Source: Candidatus Wallbacteria bacterium (GTDB taxonomy: Bacteria > Muiribacteriota > JAQTZZ01). From it: 5,755 nt of DNA. Numbering within the stretch: position 1 is the first letter of the stretch; every line of letters starts with the position of its first letter. The translations under genes were made by a program, and so were the position numbers. The notes beneath the pieces were generated by a model. It ran no database searches and had not been told where the DNA came from. It worked only from the letters and a program-made list of their open reading frames with translations. Of this stretch, positions 1-5,755 are shown in pieces. Where the stretch lies: the NCBI GenBank assembly GCA_028687545.1, contig JAQTZZ010000098.1, positions 1 to 5,755 on the forward strand, in the 5' to 3' direction.

Positions 1-1917
1 GTTGTTGGAGGAACGATAGATATTGAAGTGATTCTTGAATCCCTCTTCATCGGCATGCTTGATAAACTGGTCGCTGTTCAGCCAGGCGAGATCAATCTCG
101 TCCCTCTGCAGTGCGAGGAATTTCATGGATTCATCAGGTATGATCCTGAAGATGCATCTCTGTAAAAAAGGGCGTCCGTTAAAATAATCTTGATTGGCTG
201 TCAGAATGATCTGCTCATCAGGAATCCACTCTGAAAAGCGGAAAGGACCTGTGCCGATCGAGGTTCTGTTCCAGCAGTCTGAATCCAGGCTTTTTCCATT
301 CAGGACATGCTCGGGGAGAATATAGAACAACCACTGGTTGAGAGCCGGAGCGTATGGAGTGTCATAAGTGACCCTGACAGTCATTGGATCGATCGCTTCC
401 AATGTCTCGATATGTGTGAAAATATTGCTGAACCAGCATTCAGCGCTCAGTTCCTGGATTTTCTGATATGTGAACAGCACATCTGCTGCCTGGAATCCAA
501 CTTCGTCATGCCATTTCACTCCCTGCTTCAGGTAAAAGGTCAGGATTTTTCCATCATCACTCTGTTCCCAGCGCTCGGCCAGGTCTCCTGTCCACTCGTT
601 GTTGACGTCTTTTTTTATCAGACAGTTCAGGACCAGGCTGTTGACAGTTTCAGCTTCAGGGTCACTGTCAACCAGAGGATTGAGAGTGGCAGGATTAGAG
701 AAAAGAGCTGCTACGATACAGTCGCCATACGCTGGAGAAAGATCAGCCGGGTTTTTCACGGTTTCAGTGATCTCACTTAATTTACTCACCGGAGCATGAA
801 AGGTCCGGGCAATGAAAAAGACTATCCAAAGAATCATCAATGTAATAAAACAAGATCTTAAGATTTTCCATTTGTCTGGTTTTGGGTAGGAAGGTTGTCC
901 AGGTTCGGGATTGTTTTCCAGGGCTTTTTCGCACTGAACCGGATCGTTTAGAATGTCTTTATTCCGGATCGCTTCTGAGAGCATTCCTGCTGAGGAATAC
1001 CTGGCTTCAGCATCCTTATGCAGGCATTTCATGATGATACGGTTGACCCAGGCTGGAATGGCTGGATTAATCGAGCGGGGCTCCGGGAGATTTCCCTGAG
1101 TTACCGCATGGGCAATGGCACCGACATTTTCTTCCTCCACAGGCCTTCTCATGGTCGAGAGTTCATAGTATGTCACCCCAAGACCGTAGATGTCAGTCTG
1201 AGGAGTGATTTTCCCCTGTCTGCCCATGAATTGCTCTGGCGCCATGTAATTGAAAGTGCCGACCACCTGTTTGGTCTGGGTTAGATTGTGGGATTCTTCG
1301 CTTTTGGCAAGGCCGAAGTCAACCAGTTTGACTGCTCCGCTATGGCAGACCAGAATATTGGCCGGCTTGATATCCCGGTGGATGATGCCGAGACGGTGGA
1401 CTACGCCTAGAGTTTCAGCTAACTCGGCGATCAGGGCATTAACTTTGTCCAGATAATCCGGATCCTTCAAGGGACTGATCAACGGATCGCGGAGAAAATA
1501 CGGTAATCCAGGGTCTGATTTCCCGGCTTTGATTGCAGGAAGTTCAGGGTGTTTTTCCCGCTCAGCCAGATCCCTGGCTTTTGAGAGAAAGTTTTCCAAA
1601 GAATCCCCTTCCAGATATTCCATCACGAAATAGGGGAGACCTTCATGTTCCCCCCAGGCAAAAATCTGCACAATACCCGGATGACGGCATTGGGCAAGCA
1701 TTTTGGCTTCCTGCAGGAATCTCTCTCTTGATTCACTCAGGAATCGCTCCCTGCCTGCACTCATTGCCATGGGTTTGATGATTTTGATGGCTACCATGCG
1801 GCCAAGCGACAGGTCCAGGGCTTTGTAAACAGCCCCCATGCCGCCTTCGCTGATCTTTTCCAGCACCCTGCAGCCTGAAATGACGGTACCGATCGGTAAC
1901 GGAATATCATAGAGCAT
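1..1917 (-). CDS. Membrane receptor Ser/Thr protein kinase fused to an SBP_bac_5 solute-binding domain (C-terminus beyond window)
   Basis: The 639 visible codons are uninterrupted and run off the left edge. Residues about 14-320 form a Hanks-type kinase with all key elements: glycine loop SEGGMGAVY (23-31), VAIK Lys45, alpha-C Glu70, HRD catalytic Asp182 with Asn187, DFG Asp200, APE 226-228, Asp242 and Arg306. An active, RD-type kinase is therefore expected. Basic residues (KPDKWKILR) precede one hydrophobic helix at about 353-370. From about 400 the protein matches peptide/nickel-type ABC solute-binding proteins (SBP_bac_5): TLNPLVDSDP (411-420), DLAERW (445-450), GVKWHD (466-471) and IGTGPFRFSEW (554-564). 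About 240 residues of this domain are visible; the family normally needs about 200 more. The inferred role is a receptor whose external domain binds a peptide-like ligand and controls the cytoplasmic kinase. An in-frame TAA lies 9 nt upstream of ATG 1917, with no alternative start between them, so this start is secure. The kinase and SBP assignments are firm; ligand and targets are unknown. Confidence 0.93.
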   Translation of the reverse strand, partial: MLYDIPLPIGTVISGCRVLEKISEGGMGAVYKALDLSLGRMVAIKIIKPMAMSAGRERFLSESRERFLQEAKMLAQCRHPGIVQIFAWGEHEGLPYFVMEYLEGDSLENFLSKARDLAEREKHPELPAIKAGKSDPGLPYFLRDPLISPLKDPDYLDKVNALIAELAETLGVVHRLGIIHRDIKPANILVCHSGAVKLVDFGLAKSEESHNLTQTKQVVGTFNYMAPEQFMGRQGKITPQTDIYGLGVTYYELSTMRRPVEEENVGAIAHAVTQGNLPEPRSINPAIPAWVNRIIMKCLHKDAEARYSSAGMLSEAIRNKDILNDPVQCEKALENNPEPGQPSYPKPDKWKILRSCFITLMILWIVFFIARTFHAPVSKLSEITETVKNPADLSPAYGDCIVAALFSNPATLNPLVDSDPEAETVNSLVLNCLIKKDVNNEWTGDLAERWEQSDDGKILTFYLKQGVKWHDEVGFQAADVLFTYQKIQELSAECWFSNIFTHIETLEAIDPMTVRVTYDTPYAPALNQWLFYILPEHVLNGKSLDSDCWNRTSIGTGPFRFSEWIPDEQIILTANQDYFNGRPFLQRCIFRIIPDESMKFLALQRDEIDLAWLNSDQFIKHADEEGFKNHFNIYRSSNN

Positions 1918-1925
1918 GGAATCAG

Positions 1926-1953
1926 ATTAACAATTGTGCTCTGAGACTGTCAA
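1926..1953 (-). promoter_or_regulatory. Putative sigma70-type promoter of the receptor kinase, possibly giving a leaderless mRNA
   Basis: A perfect -35 hexamer TTGACA lies at 1953-1948. After a 16-nt spacer comes GTTAAT (1931-1926), which matches the -10 consensus at four of six positions; the 17-nt alternative TTAATC fits worse. A start about 7 nt after the -10 would fall near 1919, right at the ATG at 1917. No Shine-Dalgarno sequence is visible before this ATG. The -35 match is direct; promoter function and leaderless initiation are inferred. Confidence 0.45.
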
Positions 1954-2010
1954 AGCATTCTGATTTTCTCAATCCCTGTTGTCAGGCTTATCGGCTGCAA
2001 CCTTCCTTGA

Positions 2011-2907
2011 TCACTTGTATTGCAGGATTGCAGGATAGATCCCGACTTTAGATTTGCCGTATTCGATATACATGAATCCGTTCTCACCCCATTGCGGGCC
2101 CCCTGAGTTTTTCAGGATCCAGCAGCCCTTGCTGCCCATCGAATCGTCCCAGCCTACCAGCATTACCAGGTGATTCAGTTCCTGGCCGTCGTGGTTGAAT
2201 ATCCCGCCATGATAGAGCATGAAACTGTCGTCTGCCGCGACACTGACAGATACTGGTCCATAGTCGAGGATGGCCTGCTTGATGATTTCAGGAGCAGGCG
2301 GGGTTGACTCATTTGTATCCAGCACTTTCCAGCCCGAGAGCTTGTATGGATGTGAAATTCCGCTTTGGCAGGCCAGTTCATGGCCTACATATGGGCAGTC
2401 CTTTTCCAGGGCTGCACCCTGATCCACGAAATACTGGAGCACATCCTCGTATCCCCCGTCGCACCCGTATCCTTTTTTGTTGCAATTCATCAGGTCCTGT
2501 TCAGACAGGTCAGTGGCCACTTTGTCGTGCATCAGGATCAGGGATTCGAAGATTCCGGTAAAAGTGTGGGCCCAGCAGCTTCCGCAGTCGCCCTGGTTTT
2601 TCGCCGGAGTGACGCACCCCTTTTCCCTCAGGTCATACTTGGCAGGCAGATTCCGGGAAATCTTCAATTCCTTGAATCGATTTTCCGGCTGCAGATCGGG
2701 ACGAGCCAGTAACCGCCTGTTTTCGACGAAAAATCCGCCTGCCAGTGCTGAAAGGGATATGCTGTAGGTCGCTTTTTCGGATTCAGCGACCCTGACGGCA
2801 TTTCCGAAGCGGACTGCAGGATTACTGCTCAATGAGCCAATTTCAAGCGCAAAAATGCTCCTGCTGAATAAGCAGATCGCTAAAAAAATCATTGATTTCA
2901 GATTCAT
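2011..2907 (-). CDS. Secreted papain-family (peptidase C1) cysteine protease
   Basis: This 298-residue protein starts with a signal peptide (MNLKSMIFLAICLFSRSIFA, cleavage probably after Ala20) and is expected to be exported. Residues about 21-87 look like a propeptide; the mature enzyme begins near LPAKYDLR (87-94). Catalytic residues are complete: oxyanion Gln105 and nucleophile Cys111 in NQGDCGSCWA, His246 in LNHLVMLVGW, and Asn267 in LKNSGGPQWG. Cysteines 108, 142, 149, 171 and 180 sit where papain-type disulfides form. One oddity is residue 269: the family consensus after the catalytic Asn is NSWG, but here it is NSGG, so the conserved Trp is replaced by Gly (codon GGG, one base from TGG). 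The frame is open upstream to an ATG at 2997, but that codon lies inside a hairpin. ATG 2907 has an AGGAG 5 nt upstream and begins directly at the signal peptide, so it was chosen. Substrate and activation are unknown. The kinase gene follows 93 nt downstream on the same strand. Confidence 0.95.
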   Translation of the reverse strand: MNLKSMIFLAICLFSRSIFALEIGSLSSNPAVRFGNAVRVAESEKATYSISLSALAGGFFVENRRLLARPDLQPENRFKELKISRNLPAKYDLREKGCVTPAKNQGDCGSCWAHTFTGIFESLILMHDKVATDLSEQDLMNCNKKGYGCDGGYEDVLQYFVDQGAALEKDCPYVGHELACQSGISHPYKLSGWKVLDTNESTPPAPEIIKQAILDYGPVSVSVAADDSFMLYHGGIFNHDGQELNHLVMLVGWDDSMGSKGCWILKNSGGPQWGENGFMYIEYGKSKVGIYPAILQYK

Positions 2908-2910
2908 ATG

Positions 2911-2917
2911 CTCTCCT
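2911..2917 (-). promoter_or_regulatory. Ribosome binding site that fixes the protease start
   Basis: AGGAGAG on the minus strand, with the AGGAG core 5 nt before ATG 2907. It decides between this start and the in-frame ATG at 2997, which would add 30 residues (MSCLHPSVVA...) ahead of the signal peptide and lies in a hairpin. Confidence 0.85.
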
Positions 2918-2984
2918 GATTCCGGATTTTGTTTTTTTCCTGTGTTCAGCTTTTCGATTTTCCATAAGGCCACAACGGAGGGGT

Positions 2985-3011
2985 GCAGGCAGGACATTGG
3001 GTCCTGCCTGC
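2985..3011 (-). terminator. Perfect 11-bp hairpin between the small exported protein gene and the protease gene
   Basis: Arms GCAGGCAGGAC and GTCCTGCCTGC pair perfectly over 11 bp around a 5-nt loop (CCAAT on the minus strand). The hairpin begins about 7 nt after the stop codon of the upstream gene, where an intrinsic terminator would sit. On the minus strand it is followed by ACCCCTCCGTTG, with no U-tract, so it may instead be an attenuator, an RNA-stabilising 3' end or a protein-binding palindrome. The stem is a direct observation; its function is inferred. Confidence 0.55.
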
Positions 3012-3018
3012 CAGGGAG

Positions 3019-3603
3019 TTAATAAGGGACAGTAGAGGGATCAACTTCTTTCACGCTGTAGATGGTGATCTTGTCTGCCGAAATTCCGATCATATCTGCG
3101 AGATCGTCCTTGAGTTTATCGTATTTGCCTGATTTGATTTCCTGGATGAAAGCTTCCATCTCCGCGTCCCCTGCCTGATACTCAAACACCATTGAAAGGG
3201 TTTCATGGTTTCCATTGTCAACTGAAAATTCGATCTCAAACGCAACTTCCACTGTACCTTTGCAATAACCGTTTTGACCAGTTCTCCCCTTGGTCCTGGT
3301 CACGATAATTGAAGGATGTCCTGTTATAATCAGATCTTCTTCTGAAAGCCGCCAGGTGAGTTCCGCAGTTTTCAGAGCCAGCGCCCTGGTTTTTGAAAAA
3401 CACTCCATTGCTGCAGCCCTGGCATCATCCAGACTGTTTACTCTACCAGTGGAGTTGTCGACTCGGATCGCTTCATATTCGCTATTTCTGTCAGCCACTG
3501 TGACAAAAGCCTTGCCTGCGAAAGTGGTTGTGCAGTCCTGAACCCCTGAAAATGCGGCAATCGCCGCTGCTAATACCAGTAATAGAATTGTAGTCCTTTT
3601 CAT
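3019..3603 (-). CDS. Exported protein of unknown function, 194 aa
   Basis: I do not recognise this family with confidence. A signal peptide is clear (MKRTTILLLVLAAAIAAFSG). There is no lipobox around the first cysteine (VQDC), so a soluble or loosely bound extracytoplasmic protein is expected. The mature part has three cysteines (24, 68, 114). Next comes an Ala-rich helix (about 60-80, DARAAAMECFSKTRALALKT) and then a beta-like stretch ending in GTVEVAFEIEFS (about 116-127). That Ala-rich helix plus GTVEV pattern loosely recalls LPP20/flagellar-assembly-T type envelope proteins, but the similarity is weak. A helical C-terminus (about 145-180) follows, ending STVPY. The frame is also open to an ATG at 3633, but ATG 3603 has GGGGAGG 7 nt upstream and begins exactly at the signal peptide, so it was chosen. 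Upstream lie a -10-like TATAAA and a 10-bp repeat array, suggesting its own regulated promoter. A perfect hairpin follows the stop. Confidence 0.78.
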   Translation of the reverse strand: MKRTTILLLVLAAAIAAFSGVQDCTTTFAGKAFVTVADRNSEYEAIRVDNSTGRVNSLDDARAAAMECFSKTRALALKTAELTWRLSEEDLIITGHPSIIVTRTKGRTGQNGYCKGTVEVAFEIEFSVDNGNHETLSMVFEYQAGDAEMEAFIQEIKSGKYDKLKDDLADMIGISADKITIYSVKEVDPSTVPY

Positions 3604-3610
3604 ACTCCAT

Positions 3611-3617
3611 CCTCCCC
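3611..3617 (-). promoter_or_regulatory. Strong ribosome binding site that fixes the start of the exported protein
   Basis: GGGGAGG on the minus strand, 7 nt before ATG 3603. In the alternative reading from ATG 3633 this purine run would lie inside the coding region, encoding the WGG of the extra ten residues, which argues against the longer form. Confidence 0.8.
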
Positions 3618-3639
3618 ACTTAGACTTCTGCAAGATTCT

Positions 3640-3645
3640 TTTATA
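3640..3645 (-). promoter_or_regulatory. -10-like element of the exported protein gene, with no clear -35
   Basis: TATAAA on the minus strand sits in an AT-rich context (ATAATTAGTCTATAAAAG). It would place transcription near 3633, giving a leader of about 30 nt that contains the SD. The hexamer 17 nt upstream is GCGGTT, which does not resemble TTGACA. A weak -35 next to an upstream direct-repeat array is the usual form of an activator-dependent promoter. Functional assignment is inferred. Confidence 0.45.
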
Positions 3646-3680
3646 GACTAATTATTCATCCGAACCGCTGGATTGGGAAG

Positions 3681-3725
3681 TTTCATTCTGCTTCATCCTG
3701 TTTCATCTTGTTTCAACCTGTTTCA
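3681..3725 (-). repeat. Tandem 10-bp direct repeat, about 4.5 copies
   Basis: On the minus strand the units are TGAAACAGGT, TGAAACAAGA, TGAAACAGGA, TGAAGCAGAA and a final partial TGAAAC. The TGAAAC core recurs in exact 10-bp register with only one core substitution. The array begins 12 bp after the stop codon of the upstream regulator gene and lies at roughly -92 to -48 from the start site predicted for the next gene. One unit per helical turn, on one face of the DNA, suits cooperative binding of an OmpR/PhoB-like protein. The repeat itself is certain; its role as an operator is inferred. No second array is visible elsewhere in the window. Confidence 0.85.
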
Positions 3726-3737
3726 AATAAAAGAATT

Positions 3738-3753
3738 TCAGGTTTTTTCCTGA
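3738..3753 (-). terminator. Weak hairpin overlapping the stop codon of the regulator gene
   Basis: On the minus strand TCAGG and CCTGA pair over 5 bp around an A6 loop. The TGA at the end of the second arm is the stop codon, and AATTCTTTTATTT follows. The stem is short and the T-run is interrupted, so any terminator activity would be weak. Confidence 0.3.
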
Positions 3754-5755
3754 TGGATTTGATGACCATGGGGAAAGATCACGCAATACGAAGTCTGGTC
3801 GTTGAACTGATATCCTCCGGCATCTGTGGAAAATCTGATGAATCGTTCCCGCTCGTCGTCACCGAGTGCGGAACGCAGCCTGGCGATTGTCATCCTGAAA
3901 GTGCTGCCATCGGTTTCAGCATCATATTTGCGTTCCCAGACCTTTGGGAAGATCTCTGCAGGTTTAAAGATCATGCCAGGTTCGCTGGCAAACAGAAACA
4001 ACAGGGGTACAAGCACTCTTTTATTGAAAAAGGTGATCTCCTTGCCATCGATCCACAGTTCCCTCAAGTCGAAATCCGAGAAAAATTCGTACTTGTTTTT
4101 TCTGGAGCGGATTTCGGAAATCTCCTGCTCCCCAATTTCTTTCCGGCTGCCGTTGCACAGAAGTATGAAAGAGCAATCGCTTTTTCTGCAGGAAATTCTA
4201 TCAGCATACCATTGAAAGTCGGATTTAAGCTTTTCCTGTGCCTGAACAGGCAGTTTCCCGATGCTTTCCAGGTATTTCGACCAGCAGCTGTCTGTTTCAG
4301 ACTGATTTCCTTCCATTCCAAAGATCAGAGAACGGAAAAAATACAATCCTGCCAGGACCCTTGGCTGGAAGTTTTGAGCAAATCCTGCCAGTTCGGCCAG
4401 AATTTTGTGCGCTTCCTGAGTCCTGCCCCTGATCAGCAGATACTGGGAATAACTCAGTTTGGCTCTTGAAGATAAGCCTGGCTCGTCGATCCTGGTGAGA
4501 AGATCCAAGGCGGTTTTGAAATCAGTCTCTGCTTCATCCCAGTTTCCCTCCCGGGTAAAAATCTCTCCCAGCGAATTATGGATCACTGCCTGGATGTAGA
4601 TCAGATTGCAGTGATGACAGATTGTCAAGCCTTCCTGTTTCTCACGGACAGCCTCTTTGATTTTCCCTTGCAGGAAGTAGATATCTCCTCTGATATTATG
4701 ATCCGTTGCCAGGCCGCGGTAATCTTTGAGTTCGCGTCTGATGACACTGGAGCGGGCCAGGAGTTCCAGGGCCTTTTCGTATTCCTGGAGGTCAGAGAGC
4801 AGGCAGGCCTGGATATGAATGGTCAAGGCCATGGGATACATGGCGCTGTATTCTCTGTAAATACTCTCTGCAGCCCTGACTGACTCCAAACCGTGCACAA
4901 CATCGCCCCAGCCTGCAAGGAAACCTGCATATTCCCTGAAAAACCAGGCCTGCAGCAGTGGGTATGAATTCAGGTTTTTAGCGGTCTTGAGTGATTGAAA
5001 ATAGTTCGTGGAATAGAGAAAATCCCCCTGTGAGTTGCAGATCACTGCCAGTCTGATCAGTATTTCGTATTTTTCCCTGTCAGCCGGGTTTCCTAAGAGC
5101 AGTGATTCCAGAGTTGCTCTGGCTTCACTGGTCCCGCTTTCGCAGACTATCCTCGCATTCAGAAAACTGCGGACTGCTTTGCCCGAGATATCCTTCAAAG
5201 CCTTCTCAGCTTCAGAAAACTTTTTCTGATAAATCAGGAGTTCTGTCTTGGCCCGCAGCAATTCCTGTGTGCGATAATCATTGCCTGTCTGCAGAACTCC
5301 ATCGACGAACTCTATGGCTGTGCATCCTGAAAGTCCCAGGGGCCGCTGAGCGGAAGTCTGAAGAATACCGCTGATCAGGTGCATGGCATTTCCACTTTCA
5401 GATCCCATGAGCTGCAATTCATCACACAGGCGAAGCAGCACGTCTACGGATTTTTCAGGTTCTTCTGAACCCTGATAGTGATAGTATGCCTCTTTCAGAT
5501 CAGTGATCGAAGCGCTCTTTTTCCGGAAAAAGAAATCAGCGATCTCCAGCTGCAGCTTGCTCCTCCTGGGATCATCCAGATGGCGTGCCGCATGCTCCTT
5601 GAGAAGGCTATGCAGTTCAATCAGTCCAACCTGATTGTGTTCAAGCAGGAAGGTGTCCAGAAACTTACCCAGGGTTTTTTTGCGCATTGATTCAGGAAGG
5701 CCCGGGATTTCCTCAGGCCTGACCGGTATCCGCAACAGGCTCAATCGCATGAAAA
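3738..5755 (-). CDS. C-terminal part of a probable STAND-type regulator: TPR repeats plus C-terminal OmpR/PhoB-like winged-helix domain
   Basis: The frame is open to the right edge. The first ATG (5750) is only 6 bases from the edge and has no visible upstream signal. Numbering from it, residues 1-110 already look like the region after a STAND/NACHT ATPase core, with LSLLRIPVRPEEIPGLP (3-19) and LIELHSLLKEHAARHL (43-58). I therefore treat the gene as lacking its N-terminus, with the nucleotide-binding domain beyond the window. Residues about 160-460 are helical TPR-like repeats, clearest at 307-343, 346-382 and 384-423 (for example NSLGEIFTREGNWDEAETDF). Residues about 555-649 form a winged helix of the Trans_reg_C type: strands LRELWIDGKEITF, the helical FKPAEIFPKVW (595-605), recognition helix GSTFRMTIARLRSALG (615-630) and wing GGYQF (645-649). 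The likely role is a signal-responsive transcription factor. DNA binding at the C-terminus after TPRs reverses the AfsR/SARP order, where the winged helix is N-terminal. The 10-bp repeat array just downstream is a candidate target. Domain calls are fairly sure; STAND membership is inferred. Confidence 0.85.
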   Translation of the reverse strand, partial: FMRLSLLRIPVRPEEIPGLPESMRKKTLGKFLDTFLLEHNQVGLIELHSLLKEHAARHLDDPRRSKLQLEIADFFFRKKSASITDLKEAYYHYQGSEEPEKSVDVLLRLCDELQLMGSESGNAMHLISGILQTSAQRPLGLSGCTAIEFVDGVLQTGNDYRTQELLRAKTELLIYQKKFSEAEKALKDISGKAVRSFLNARIVCESGTSEARATLESLLLGNPADREKYEILIRLAVICNSQGDFLYSTNYFQSLKTAKNLNSYPLLQAWFFREYAGFLAGWGDVVHGLESVRAAESIYREYSAMYPMALTIHIQACLLSDLQEYEKALELLARSSVIRRELKDYRGLATDHNIRGDIYFLQGKIKEAVREKQEGLTICHHCNLIYIQAVIHNSLGEIFTREGNWDEAETDFKTALDLLTRIDEPGLSSRAKLSYSQYLLIRGRTQEAHKILAELAGFAQNFQPRVLAGLYFFRSLIFGMEGNQSETDSCWSKYLESIGKLPVQAQEKLKSDFQWYADRISCRKSDCSFILLCNGSRKEIGEQEISEIRSRKNKYEFFSDFDLRELWIDGKEITFFNKRVLVPLLFLFASEPGMIFKPAEIFPKVWERKYDAETDGSTFRMTIARLRSALGDDERERFIRFSTDAGGYQFNDQTSYCVIFPHGHQIHQEKT

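Noticed and set aside
307-1778. Several plus-strand open frames of 66-157 codons opposite the kinase-SBP gene
   Set aside because: They overlap each other and the kinase on the other strand, and their translations show no family features. The minus-strand kinase motifs are unambiguous.
1918-2010. Terminator for the protease gene
   Set aside because: No stable inverted repeat followed by a T-run could be found in the 93 nt after its stop; GGTTGCAGCC is too short and imperfect.
2908-2984. Separate promoter for the protease gene
   Set aside because: No -35/-10 pair with acceptable spacing was visible. TTGTGG is not followed at 16-18 nt by a -10-like hexamer.
2908-2997. Thirty extra N-terminal codons for the protease from ATG 2997
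   Set aside because: The extension would start in a perfect hairpin, place a charged segment ahead of a clear signal peptide, and ignore the AGGAG at 2917-2913.
3681-3725. Repeat array considered as a CRISPR
   Set aside because: Units are 10 bp, directly adjacent and without spacers, and no cas gene is present.
3708-4469. Open frame of 253 codons on the plus strand
   Set aside because: It lies almost wholly opposite the TPR/winged-helix gene, has no recognisable domain or SD, and its start falls in the repeat array. The minus-strand frame has clear protein families, so this is a shadow.

Overview
All four genes in this window lie on the minus strand, so it reads from right to left. The two end genes run off the edges. 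Composition is moderate GC, the genetic code is standard, and the two internal genes have clear Shine-Dalgarno sites. A Hanks-type Ser/Thr kinase receptor, a secreted papain-like protease and a STAND/TPR regulator together suggest an uncultured, signalling-rich bacterium, for example from the Riflebacteria/Wallbacteria or PVC-type lineages. That placement is a guess from gene content; nothing in the window fixes the taxon.

Layout in the direction of transcription. (1) 5755-3738: the C-terminal part of a large regulator. It starts in what looks like the winged-helix region that follows a STAND-type ATPase, continues through TPR-like repeats and ends in an OmpR/PhoB-like winged-helix DNA-binding domain. 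(2) 3737-3604: an intergenic region with 4.5 tandem copies of a 10-bp direct repeat, then a TATAAA -10-like element without a recognisable -35, then a strong SD. (3) 3603-3019: a small exported protein of unknown function. (4) 3018-2908: an intergenic region with a perfect 11-bp hairpin that lacks a U-tract. (5) 2907-2011: a secreted papain-family (C1) cysteine protease with signal peptide, propeptide and complete catalytic residues, but with Gly in place of the conserved Trp after the catalytic Asn. (6) 2010-1918: a short gap with a TTGACA -35 placed so close to the next start codon that the transcript may be leaderless. (7) 1917-1: a Ser/Thr protein kinase joined through one membrane helix to an extracytoplasmic oligopeptide-type (SBP_bac_5) solute-binding domain, cut off by the window edge.

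The most striking points are the kinase/solute-binding-protein fusion, which looks like a one-protein ligand-sensing receptor kinase, and the 10-bp repeat array, which has the geometry of an OmpR/PhoB-type binding site and lies directly after a gene encoding such a domain. A working model, which is inference only, is a signalling neighbourhood. In it a secreted protease generates or processes peptides, a kinase with a peptide-binding-type ectodomain senses an external ligand, and the TPR/winged-helix regulator controls the exported small protein through the repeat array.
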